A stretch of 64,000 nucleotides of DNA from Kingdonia uniflora (lineage: Eukaryota > Streptophyta > Magnoliopsida > Ranunculales > Circaeasteraceae): NCBI GenBank assembly GCA_014058105.1, contig JACGCM010000571.1:1-64000 (forward strand), read 5' to 3'. This document shows positions 1 to 11,340 of this stretch, piece by piece. The notes under the pieces were generated by a model. That model had not been told where the DNA came from. It worked only from the letters and a program-made list of their open reading frames with translations, and searched no databases. Position 1 is the first letter of the stretch; every line of letters starts with the position of its first letter. A program made the translations under genes and the position numbers.

Positions 1-360
1 CTGTTTCACCCAGACTACTAATGTACAATTTTTACTTCCAAAAATATGATTATGTTCTGATACCGATGGGACGTCAACGTTTCAAAGGGGACTCTAACGT
101 TGGAAGTAATTGTACTTCATAAAAAAGAGTTCTTTTGATTATGAGGAGCCGTACTTCGTTACTTCAAGGGACCTCTTACTGGCTCTCTGTGAGTGAATAT
201 ATATTACGAATACAAATGGGGTTGATCAGTAGCAGAGGATTTTTCGTCTTACTGCCATGGGACGGCCCGGACCAATTCATTGTGGGTCTGTAAGTGAATT
301 TTTAACTTTAAATATAAATGGGTCTCGTTTAGACGGGGATGGTCCTTTATCTTAACGACT

Positions 361-490
361 TTGGATCCCCGGTTGGGTTGTGTTTGTTTTTGTTGTCCAT
401 CCGGTCCCCTTGGGTATGTTGTTCCCCCAGACGGCGGTCCCCGGTGTTCTGAGTGTGCCCGTGTGTTTTGGTTTTGTTGTTAGGCATTTT
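361..490. other. T/G-rich stretch not matching the monomer
   Basis: About 130 bp rich in T and G (TTGTGTTTGTTTTTG, GTGTGTTTTGG) that I cannot place in the 75-bp frame, apart from a weak CCCCGGT match. It may be a remnant of non-satellite sequence, a heavily decayed monomer pair, or bad consensus. No coding potential is visible. Confidence 0.4.
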
Positions 491-563
491 TTCCATCAAA
501 AAAAAAAATTGACTTCTTTTATATGAACGTTAGTCAACGTGGATTTTCCTAAATCCAAGTGGG

Positions 564-599
564 CCCCCCCCCCCCCCCCCTGTTCCCTGTCCCCCCCCC
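564..599 (+). repeat. Two poly-C runs (17 and 9)
   Basis: 17 Cs at 564-580 and nine at 591-599, separated by TGTTCCCTGT. They lie in the degenerate left part, at what seems to be the C-run position of two decayed monomers. Confidence 0.9.
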
Positions 600-2330
600 G
601 GGGTTTGCGACAATTGTGTAAATTTTTAACTTCAAAAAATGATTTTCTCTTTTATGAACGTGGTGTCTACTTGCAAGACGCCCCGATCTCCGTAACGGCA
701 TTTTTATTTCAAAAAATGTTTATGTTTAAGAATGAGGACGTCCTTACTTGGCAGGGGGACCTCCCCAGTCTCGGATGTTTTCTTTTACTTCCTAAAAGTG
801 ACAAACCTTAGGTGCGGAGGTCCTACTTGCAAGGATGCCCCCCGTCCTTAAGTTCATTTTTACACGTCAAAAACATTCGATTGTTTAGAAACGAGGAAGT
901 CCTACATAAAAAGGCTGCCTCTGGTGTAGTAAGTGCGTTTTAATTCAAAAAAAATGCGTCGTAGGTAAACGAGGAATGGTCCGTACTTCAAGACACCCCC
1001 GGTGTCGAAAGTTGCCATTTTACATCAAAAAATGGACTATCTTTATAAACGAGGACGTTCTACTTTAATACTGCCGTTTCCTGGCTCGTAAGTGCTTTTT
1101 TTAATTTTGCAGACAGCATAAAAATAAGTACTTATAGGTTTAGACAAAAAAGGGAAGTGTCCTGGACTCATCGGACTCCCCCCGTATTTGCTCGTAAGGT
1201 TATTGTAACTTCTATAGTATAGATGGAAATTTCTTTTTAACGACGGGACATTCCTACCTCTTTCTTATTGTAACGTTCCACGGTCTAGTTTTGAAGGAAA
1301 AAACATTTTTTACTTCCAAAAAAAGTGGGGACTATGACTTTTGAACGAGGACGTCCTACTTAAAGACGTCCTCTTGGTACTCGGAAGTGATTTTACTGCG
1401 ATCAATGAAAATCTTGGACGAGGGGTAATGACCTATTTTCACGGACTTCCCCCGGTTGGTCTCGAAAGGGCATTTTTTCACAACAACAAAAAAAAAATAA
1501 CTATCTTTAGACCCATTACGAGTATGTCCTAGACCTTCAAGGAAAGCTTTGCGGGAAACTCGTGTATAACGGGGCATTTTTACTTCCAAAATATTAACTA
1601 CCTTTTAGGATTAAAATATTAAATCTTGCGAGGATGTTCCTAACTTCTATGGGACGGCCCTCGGTACTCGTGTTACATGTTTCACTTCATAATAAATGAC
1701 TATTCTTTTAGAAATCGAGGATTGGTTGTCCTAAGTTCAAGGACTGCCCATTGAGGTCGCAAAGTACTTGTTTTATTTCAAGAAATTACTACCTTTTAGT
1801 AGGAGGATGTCTAATTGCCCCAGGACTACCCCCGGTCTAGTATACGGTGAATTATTAATTCAAAAAAATGACCAATCTGTTAGCCCTGGGCTATTTCATA
1901 TCTTCAAGGCGCCACGGTCTCGTAAAGTTGTGTTCACTTAAAAAATAATATTTCATTGGATGGTAGGCCGCCCCCGGTCGGCGTAAGTCATGTTTCTCAA
2001 AAATGGTTATCTTTAGGGTAGGGATGCCTACTACAGTTGGACGCCCCCCAGTCTCGTCGTACAGTGTTTTATGATGGAAAAAAATTGACTAGGGGTTCCT
2101 AGTCTTTACAGGATTGATCCTGGTCATCGTCAAGTAATTTTGGACTTCAAAAAAATAAAAAAAATTTTTTTTTTTATCTGTTAGATACGAGACGTCTCTA
2201 CTTCAAGGGCCGCACCATGTACCCTAAGTTACATTGTTTCTTCAACCAAAATGGGGAAGATCTTAGATAAGGGATCGCTCCCGGTCTCGAGTAAGTGAAT
2301 TTTGTACTTCAAAATATCAAACTATTATCT

Positions 2331-5300
2331 GGCACGTGGACGTTCGGACTTCAGTAAGCCCAGTCAGTTTGTGCATTTTACTTCCAAATAAATTGTATAT
2401 GTTTAGATGAGGGATGATGTTTTACTTCATGGACGCCCTTAGTCTCGTATGTGCATTTTTTCTTCACAAAATGACAATCTTTGGAACGAGGACGCTCCCG
2501 GTCTCGTAAGTGCATTTTAACTTTATAAACTAACTATCTTTAGAACGTGGACCTCCTACTTCCAGTACCCCCCCGGTCTTGTTTGTGCATTTTTACTTCA
2601 AGAAATGTCTATATTTAGAATGAGGATGTTCTATTTCATGGATGCCCCCAGTCTCTTAAGTGCATTTTTACTTCAGAAAATGACTATCTTACTAACGAGG
2701 ACATCATCAAAAAATGACATCCTTTAGAACGAGGACGTCCTATATCTAGGACGCCCCCGGTTTCATAAGTGCATTTTTACATCAATAAATGACTATGTTT
2801 AGAATGAGGATGTCCTACTTCAAGGATGCCCCCGGTCTCATAAGTGCATTTTTACATCAAAAATTAAATATCTATTGAATGAGGACATCATACTTAAAGG
2901 ATGCCCTCGGTCTCGTAAGGGCATTTTTACTTCAAAAAATGACTATCTTTTGAACGAGGACGTTATATTTCAAGATTGTGGATGTTCTTCTTCAAGGACG
3001 CCCTCAGTCTTGTAAGTGCATTTAGACTTTATGAATTGAGTATCATGAAGACGAGGACGTTCAACTTCAAGGACCCCCCCTGTCTTGTATGTGTATTTTT
3101 GCTTCAAAAAATAACTACGCTTAGGACGAGGATTGCCCCAGTCATGTAAGTTCATTTTTACTTTAAAAAATGACTAACTTTAGGACGAGGACGTCCTACT
3201 TCAAGATCGCCCATGGTCTCGTAAGTGCAGTTTTTCATCAAAAAATGACTATCTTTAGAACGAGGATGTCCTACATCATGGACGCCCCCGATCTCGTAAG
3301 TGCATTTTTAATTCAAAAATAACTATCTTTAGGACGACTGTACCCTACTTCAAGGACGCCCCCGATCTCGTAATTGCATTTTTGCTTCAAAATATAGCTA
3401 TCTTTAGAATGAGGACTCCCTACTTCAAGGACGCCCCCAGTCCAGTATGTACATTTTTACTTCAAAAAATGACTATCTTTAAAATGGGGACGTCCGACTT
3501 ACAGGACGCTCCCGGTCACGCAAGTTCATTTTGACTTCAAAAAATGACTATCTTTAGAACGAGAACGTCCTACTTTAGGACTCCCCCTGTCTCGTAAGTA
3601 CATTTTTACTTCAAAAAATGTCTATGTTTAGAACGAGGAAGTCCAACTTCAAGGAGGCCCCCGGGTCTTGTAAGTACATTTTTACTTCTAAAAATGACTA
3701 TCCTTAGAACGAGAACGTCCTACTTCAAGGACGCCCCCGGTCTCGTAAGTTTATTTTTACTTCAAAAAATGTCTATGTTTAGAACGAGGAAGTCCAATTT
3801 CATGGACACCCCAGGCCTTGTAAGTACATTTTTACTTCAAAACATGACTATCTTTTGAATGGGGACGTCCTACTTCAAGGACGCCCAAGTCTCCAAAGTA
3901 CATTTTTACACCCAAAATTGACTATCTTTATAACGAGGACGTCCTAATTCTAAGAATCCCCCGGTCTCGTAAGTGTATTTTTACTTTAAAAAATGATTAT
4001 CTTTAGAACGAGGACATCCTACTTCAAGGACGCCCACGGTCTTGTAAGTGCATTTTAGCTTCATAAAATGTCCAGGTTTAGAGCGAGAATGCCCTTTTTC
4101 ATGGACGCCCCTTGTCTCGTAAGTTCATTTTTCCTTAAAAAAATAACTATCTTAAGAACGAGGATGTCCTACTTCAAGGACGATCTCAGTGTCCTAAGTG
4201 CATTTTACATCAAAAAAATGACTATCTTTAGAACGAGGATGCCCTACTTAAAGGACGCCCCCAGTCTCGTAAGTACATTTTTACTTCAAAAAATAACTAT
4301 CTTTAGAACGAGGACTTCCAACTTCAAGGACGCACCCGATTTCGTAAGTGCATTTTTACTCCATAAAATGACTATCTTTTGAACTAGGACGTTCTACTTA
4401 ATGAATGCCCACGGTCTTGTAAGTGCATTTTTACTTCAAAAAATGTGTATGTTTAGAATGAGGATGTCCTACTTCATGGACTCCCCCAGTTTTGTTAGTT
4501 CATTTTTGCTTCATAAAATGACAACCTTTAGAGCGTGGATTTCCTAGTTCAAGGATGCCCCCGATCTCGGAAGTGCATTTTTACTTCAAAAGACATCGAT
4601 GTTTGGAACTACAACGTCCTACATAAAGGATCCCCCGGTCTCGTAAGTGCATTTTTAATTCAAAACTTACAATCTTTAGAACGAGGATGTCCTACTTCAA
4701 GGACACCCCCGGTGTCGTAAGTGCATTTTTACATAAAAAAATGACTACCTTTAGAACGAGAACGTCCGACATCAAGAACGTCCCAGGTCTCGTAAGTGTA
4801 TTTTTAATACAAAAAATGACTATCTTTTGATCGAGGACGACCTACTTAATGGACGCCCCCGGTCTCGTAAGTGCATTTTACTTCAAAAAATGACTATCTT
4901 TATGATGAGTATATCAAATTCCAAGGATGCCCTAGGTCTCGTAAGTGCATTTTCACAACCAAAAATGAATATCTTTAGAACGAGGATGTCCAACATCATG
5001 GGCGCACCCGGTATCGTAAGTACAATTTTACTTCAAAAAATGACTATCTTTAGAACAAGCATAACCTTCTTCAAGGACACCCCCGGTCTCGTAAGTGCAT
5101 TTTTACTTCAAATAATGACTATCTTTTGAGAGAGGATGTCCTACTTACAGGACGCTCCCGGTCACGCAAGTTCATTTTAACATTAAAAAATGACTATCTT
5201 TAGGACGATGACGTCCTACTTCAAGGACACCCCCAGTTTCCTAAGTACATTTTTTCTTCAAAAAATAAATATTTTTATATCGTGGACCACCTATTTCAAG

Positions 5301-5950
5301 TTCCCCCCCGGTCTTGTAAGTGCATTTTTAATTAAAAAAATGACTATCTTAATAACGAAGATATCCTATTTTAACGACGTCCCCGGTATCCTAACTTCAT
5401 TCTTACTTCAAAAAATAACAACCTTTTGAACGAGGTCGTCCTACTTAAGGGACGCTCCCGGTTTTGTAAGTGCATTTTTACTTCATAAAATATCTATGTT
5501 TAGAACGAGGAAGTCCAACTTCAAAGACGCCCGTGGTCTTGTAAGTGCATTTTTACTTCAAAAAATGAATATCTTTAGAACGAGGACGTCCTACTTTAGG
5601 GACGCCCCTGATTTCGTAAGTGCATTTTTAGTTCAAAAAATGAATATGTTTAGAAGGAGGATGTCTTAATTCAAGGACGCCTTTTGTCTCGTAACTGCAT
5701 TTTTACATCAGAAAATGACTATCTATTGAGCGAGAACGTCCAGCTTCAAGGACTCCTCCGGTCTCGTAAGTGCATTATTACTATAAAAAATGACTATATT
5801 TTGATCGAGGACGCCATACTTCATGAACTCCACCGGTCTCGTAAGTACATTTTTACTTCAAAAAATGACTATGTTTTGAACGTGGATGTCATACTTCAAG
5901 GACTCCCCCTGCCTCGTAAGTGCATTTTGACTTTAAAAAGTGACTATCTT
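2331..5950 (+). repeat. Satellite array, left-type HOR before the first landmark
   Basis: Regular 75-bp monomers. Near 2530-2700 is a run shared with 6815-7035, 21300-21510 and 62388-62600: GTGGACCTCC, then GAATGAGGATG, then a variant cut short after CTTACTAACG. An ATCGAT monomer lies at 4594. A second GATATCC-type module is at 5350-5420. The stretch 5680-5950 holds the ordered monomers that lead into the first GAAGGCGAGG landmark. No gene is visible. Confidence 0.9.
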
Positions 5951-7791
5951 GAAGGCGAGGACGTTAAACTTCAAGGACGCCCCTGGTTTCGCAATTGTAT
6001 TTTTAAATCAAAAAATAACTATACTTAGGACGAGGACGCCCCCGGTCACATAATTTCATTTTTACTTGAAAAAAATGACTATCTTAAGAATGAGGACGTC
6101 CTACTACAAAGACGCCCCCGGTCTCCTAAGTGCATTTTTACTTTAAAAAATAACTATCTTTAGAACAAGGACGTCCTACCTCCAGTACGCCCCCGGTCTT
6201 GTAAGTAAATTTTTACTTCAAAAAATGACTATCATTAGATCGAGGACGTCCTACTTAAAGGACGCCCACGGTCTCGTACGTGCATTTTAACTTCAAAAAA
6301 TTTCTATGTGTAGAACGAGGATGCCCTACTTCAAGGAAGCCCCCAGTCTCGTAAGTTCATTTTTGCTTCAAATCATGACTATCTTAAGAACGAGGAAGTC
6401 CTACATCAAGGACAACCCCGGTGTCGTAAGTTCATTTTTAAATCGAAAAATGACTATCTTTAGAACGTGGTTGTCCTACTTCAAGGACTCCCCCGATCTC
6501 GTAAATGTATTTTAACTTAAAAAAATGACTATCTTTAGGACGAGTATGTCCTACTTCAAGGACGCCCCCAGTCTCGTAAGTGCATTTTTACTTCAAAAAA
6601 TGGCTATTTTTAGAAGGAGGACGCCCTACCTCAAAGACTACCCCGGTCTCGTAAGTACATTACTTCTTCCAAAAATTAATATCTTTAGAGCGAGGACGTC
6701 CTACTTCAAGGACGCCCTCGATTTCGTAAGTTCATTTTTTCATCAAAAAATGTTTATCATTTGAACGAGAACACTCCCGGTCTCGTAAGTGCATTTTTCT
6801 TCAAAAAATAGCTATCTTTAGATCGTTGAACTCCTACTTCCAGTACGCCCCCGGTCTTGTTAGTGCATTTTTACTTCTAAAAATGTCTATGTTTAGAATG
6901 AGGATGTCCTAATTCATGGGCGCCCCCTGTCTCTTAAGTGCATTGTTACTTAAAAAATGTCTATCTTAATAGCGAGGATATCCTATTTCAACGACGTCCC
7001 CGATATCGTAAGTTCATTATTACTTAAAAAAATTACAACCTTTAGAACAAGGACGTCTGACTTCAAAGATGATACCGGTTTCGTAAGTGCATTTTTACTT
7101 CAAAAAATGTCTATGTTTAGTACGAGGAAGTCCAACTTCAAAGACGCCCCTAGTCTTGTAAGTGCAGTTTTACTTCAAAAAATATTTTTCTTTAGAATGA
7201 GGACGTCCTAGTTCAAGGACGCCCCCGTTTCCATAAGTACATTTTTACTACAAAAAATTACTATGTTTAGAAGGAGGACGACCTACTACAAGGACACCCA
7301 CGGTTTCGTAAGCGTAGTTTTAGTTCAAAAAATGAATATGTTTAGAAGGAGGATGTCCTAATTCATGGACGCCCCCAGTCTTGTAGGTGCATTTTAACAT
7401 CAAAAAATGAATTTCATTAGAACGAGGACGTCCTACTTCTAGGACTCCCCCGGTTTTGTAAGTGCATTTTTACTTCAAAAAATGACTATGTTTAGAAGGA
7501 GGATGTCCTACTTCAAGGAGGCCCCCGGTCTCGTAATTGCATTTTTACATCAAAAAATGACTATCTTTAGAATGAGGACGTCCTACTTCAAGGACTCCCC
7601 GGTCTCGTATGTGCATTATTAATTCCAAAAATGAATATATTTTGAACGATGATGTCATAATTCCAGAACTTCACCGGTCTCGTAAGTACATTTTTATTTC
7701 TAAAAATGACTAGGTTTTTAATGTGGATGTCCTACTTCAAGTACTCCCCCGGTCTTGTAAGTGCATTATGACTTCAAAAAGTGACTTTCTT
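5951..7791 (+). repeat. HOR unit, about 1.84 kb
   Basis: Opens with the GAAGGCGAGGACGTTAAAC landmark monomer. It is followed by the short GGACGAGGACGCCCCCGG monomer near 6020 and ordinary monomers. A 59-bp-type short monomer lies near 6768. The GTGGACCTCC/GATATCC module occupies about 6815-7035. It ends with the GACGTCATA and ATGTGGATG monomers that normally precede the landmark. Confidence 0.85.
6815..7035 (+). repeat. Left-type module with GATATCC monomer
   Basis: Three monomers in order: a TTGAACTCC/CCAGTACG monomer ending CTTGTTAGTGC; GAATGAGGATG with CTCTTAAGTGCATTG; and AATAGCGAGGATATCC with CGACGTCCCCGATATCG. The same three types in the same order occur at 21300-21510 and 62388-62600. 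A truncated version is at 2530-2700, and the last member alone is at 5350-5420. Confidence 0.85.
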
Positions 7792-8712
7792 GAAGGCGAG
7801 GACGTTCAACTTCAAGGACGCCCCCGTTCTGGCAAGTGTATTTTTACATAAAAAAAAAAACTATCCTTAGGATGAGGACTCCCCCGGTCACGTAAGTTCA
7901 TTTTTACTTCAAAAGATGACTATTTTTAGAACGAGGACGTCCTACTTTAAGGACGTCCCCAGTCTCTTATGTACCATTTTACTTCAAAAAATGACTTTCT
8001 TTAGAAGTGGGACGTCCAACTTAAAAGACGCTCCCGGCCACGTAAGTACATTTAAACTTCAAAAAATGACTATCTTTAAAACTAGGACGTCCCACTTCAA
8101 GGACGCCCCCAGTCTCCTAGGTACATTTCAACTTCCTAAAATGACTATCTTTATAACGAGGACGTCCTACTTCAATGACGCCCCCGGTCTCATAAGTACA
8201 TTTTTACATCAAAAAATGAGTATCTTTTAAATGAGGACGTCCTTCTTCAAGGACTCTCCCGGCCTCGTAAGTGAATTTTTACTTCAAAAAATGACAATTT
8301 TTAGAACAAAGACACTCCCGGTCTCGAAAGTGCATTTTTAATTTCAAAAATAACTATCTTTGAGCAAGGACGTCCTTCTTCCAGTACGCCCCCGGCCTTG
8401 TAAGTGTATGTTTACTTCAAAAAATGACTATCATTAGAAAGAGGACGTCCTACTTCAAGGACACCCACGGCATAAAATGTTTATATTTAGAACGAGGATG
8501 TCCTACTTCATGGAAGCCCCGGGTATCGTAAGTGCATTATTACTTCAAAAAAGGACTATATTTTTAACGATGACGTCATACTTCATGAACTTCGCCGGTC
8601 TCGTAAGCACATTTTTACTTCTAAAATTTGCTATGTCTTTAATGGGGATGTCCTACTTCAAGTACTCCCCCGGTCTTGCAAGTGCATTTTGACTTCAAAA
8701 AGTGACTATCTT
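7792..8712 (+). repeat. HOR unit, short form (921 bp)
   Basis: From the GAAGGCGAGG landmark to the next landmark variant. It carries in order the short GGATGAGGAC monomer (about 7870), the TATGTACCATTTTAC monomer, the GTCCAACTTAAAAGACGCTCCCGG monomer, a CTCTCCCGGCCTCG monomer, the 59-bp short monomer (about 8307) and the 22-bp deletion junction at 8461-8480. It is near-parallel to 8713-9780, a tandem duplication about 920 bp apart. Confidence 0.85.
8461..8480 (+). repeat. 22-bp deletion junction, copy 1
   Basis: Reads CACCCACGG then CATAAAATGT, joining the C run directly to the ATG of the next monomer. The usual sequence between the two has 22 more bases (TCTCGTAAG, T run, ACTTC). Confidence 0.85.
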
Positions 8713-9959
8713 CATGGCGAGGACGTTCAACTTCAAAGACGCCCCCGTTCTGGCAAGTGCATTTTTACATCAAAAAATAACTATCCCTAGGATGAGGACG
8801 CCCCCGGTCACGTAAGTTAATTTTTACTTAAAAAATGACTATCTTTAGAACGTGGATGTCCTACTTCAAGGAGGCCCTCGGTCTCGTATGTACCATTTTA
8901 CTTTAAATAATGACTTTCTTTAGGACAGGGACGTCCAACTTAAAAGACGCTCCCTGTCACGTAAGTACATTTTTACTTCAAAAAATGACTATCTTTAAAA
9001 CAAGGACGTCCTACTTCAAGGACTCCCCCAGTCTCCTAAGTATATTTTTACTTCCTAAAATGACTATCTTTATAACGAGGACGTCCTAGATCAAAGACGC
9101 CCCCGGTCTCGTAAGTACATTTTTACATCAAAAAATGAGTATCTTTTGAACGAGGACATCCTACTTCAAGGACTCCCTGGCCTCGTAAGTGAATTTTTAC
9201 ATCAAAAAATGACTATCTTTAGAACGAGGACACTCCCGGTCTCGAAATTGCATTTTTATTTTCAAAAATAACTATCTTTCGAACATGGGAGTCCTACTTC
9301 CAATACGCCCCCGGTGTCGTAAGTTAAGTTTTACATCAAAAATTGAATAACTTTTGAGCGAGGACGTCCTACTTCAAGGACGCCCCCGGTCTCGTAATTG
9401 CATTTTAATTTCAAAAAATAACTATCTTTAGAACTAGGATGCCCTACTTCAAGGACGCCTCCGATCTCGTAAGTGCATATCTACTTCATAAAATGACTAT
9501 CTTTAGAACGAGGAAGTCCTACTTTAAGGATGCTCATGGTCTCGTAACTACATTTTTACTTCAAATAATGTCTATGTTTAGATCGAGGATGTCCTACATC
9601 ATGGACTCCCCCAGTCACGTAAGTTCATTTTTGCATCATAAAATGACAACCTTTAGGGCAAGGACGTCCTTCTTCAAGTACACCCCCGGCCATGTAAGTG
9701 TATATCTACTTCAAAAAATGACCATCATTAGAACAAGGACGTCCTACATCAAGGACACCCACGACATAAAATGTCTAGTTTTGGAACGAGGATGTCCTAC
9801 TTCATGGACGCCCCTAGTCTCGCAAGTTCATTTTTCCTTCAAAAACTGACTATCTTAAGAAAGAGGATGTCCTACTTCAAAGACGCGCCTAGTCTCGTAG
9901 GTGCATTTTTACTTTAAAAAATAACTATCTTAGAACAAGGACGTCATAAGTATACTCCA
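8713..9959 (+). repeat. HOR unit, tandem partner of the preceding unit
   Basis: Starts with a landmark variant in which GAAGGC reads CATGGC. It repeats the monomer order of 7792-8712: short GGATGAGGAC monomer, GTACCATTTTAC, GCTCCC, AGTCTCCTAAG, GAGTATCTTTTG, CTCCCTGGCCTCG, a 59-bp short monomer near 9222 and the CACGACATAAAA junction at 9755-9774. Extra monomers lie between the last two. Confidence 0.85.
9755..9774 (+). repeat. 22-bp deletion junction, copy 2
   Basis: CACCCACGACATAAAATGT, the same junction as near 8465 with one base changed. Confidence 0.85.
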
Positions 9960-11340
9960 GTAAACCCCGGTCTTTCAAGTAAATATTTACTTCAAAAATT
10001 ACTATCAGATGAACGGATGGGATGCCCAACCAGCCACGGGTATAAGTGCATTTTAACTTCAACAAAATGTCAATGGTGTTTAGAACGAGGAGTGCCTTAC
10101 TTCATGGACGCCCCAAGTCTTGTAAGTTCAGTTTTCCTTCAAAAAATGTACCTTAAGAGACCGAGGATGGTCCTACTCAAGGACGCCCCGGTGTCGTAAG
10201 TGCATTTTTATATCAAAAAATAAGTATCTTTAGAGCGAGGATGCCCTACTTCAAGGATACCCAACCAGCCATAGGTCGTAAGTGCATTTTAACTTCAAAA
10301 AATGTCAATGTGTGAACGAGGATGCCTTACTTCAGGACGCCCCGAGCTTGTAAGTTCATTTTCCTTCAAAAAAATGACTACCTTAGAACGAGGGATGTCC
10401 TACTTCAAGGACGCCCCCCGGGGTCGTAATGTACATTTTTACATCAAAAAATAAACTATCTTTTAAAGCGGGATGCCTACTTCTAGGACGCCCCCGATCT
10501 CGGTATTGCATTTTTACTTCAAAAAAAGGACTTTCTTTAGACAGTGGATGCCTACCTTCTAAGGACGCCCCCGACCCGTAAAATGCATTTTTACTTTAAA
10601 AATGATCTTTACGATGGAGTATGTCACTACAATGGACACCCCCAGTTGTAAATGCATTTATCTTCAAAAAATTACTATCTTAGAACGAGGACGTCTACTT
10701 CAGGGACAACCCCAGTCATCGAATGTATATTTTTTCTTCAAAAAATGGATAATCTTTAGAATGGGTGCAAGCCTATTTACAAGGACCGCTCCCGGTCACG
10801 CAAGTACCAATTCACTTGCAAAATGACTATCTTTAGACTAGAACGGGCGTTCAATTTCAAGGACACCCCGATTTGTAAGTGCATTTTAAATCCAAAAAAT
10901 GTCGATTTTAGAATCTGGAAGTCCACTTCAAAGAGACAACCCAGGTCTGTAAATACATTTTACTATAAAAAATGACATCTTAGAACGAGGCGGTCCAACT
11001 TCAAGGACTCCCCCGGTTTTGCAAGTGAATTTTTACATCACAAACAATGACCGTATGCTTAGAAGGGGATGTCCTAATTCAAAGACGCCCGTTCTCGTAA
11101 GGTATTTTTAACATCAAAAAAATACTATCTTGAGAACGAGGACGTCCGACTTCAAAACGCTCGTCTCGGCAGGTATTTTTAATTCAAAAAGGGGAGTAAT
11201 CTTTTGAACGAGGACATTACTTCAAGATCTCCCTCGGTCTGTATGTACATTTTTATTTCAAAAATAGACTATCTTTTGAAGAGATGTCATACTTCAAGGG
11301 ACGCCTACCGGTTGTAAGATATTACAAGGTAGCTATCCTT
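9960..11340 (+). repeat. Indel-rich patch inside the array
   Basis: Satellite monomers remain recognisable, but single-base insertions and deletions are far more frequent than on either side: CACGGGTATAAG, ATGGTGTTTAG, CGAGGATGGTCC, CCCCCCGGGGTCG. Landmark monomers expected just before 11340 are truncated: the sequence jumps from CGGTTGTAAG to a short CCTTAGGATGAGG monomer. The abrupt return to clean register after 11340 suggests locally unpolished or mis-joined consensus rather than ancient decay. Confidence 0.8.

Larger units (their letters stand above)
1..2330 (+). repeat. Degenerate left part of the satellite array
   Basis: Monomer landmarks (ACTTC plus A run, GAGGACGTCC, CCCCCGGTCTCG, GTAAGTGCATTTTT) are still visible, but spacing is irregular, homopolymers are stretched and substitutions are dense. 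The stretch 361-490 is T/G-rich and I cannot align it to the monomer. Two C runs lie at 564-580 and 591-599. From about 2440 the 75-bp register becomes regular. Either this is the decayed edge of the array, or it is low-accuracy consensus near a contig end; the sequence alone does not decide. No gene is visible. Confidence 0.8.

Noticed and set aside
361..490. Transposon remnant or unique gene fragment
   Set aside because: There are no terminal repeats, target-site duplication, poly-A tail with a body, or coding signal. The stretch is too short and low in complexity to assign.
3241..5200. Ribosome binding sites, promoters or terminators in AGGAC, TATC or T-run motifs
   Set aside because: These are constant parts of the monomer occurring hundreds of times, with no gene to serve.
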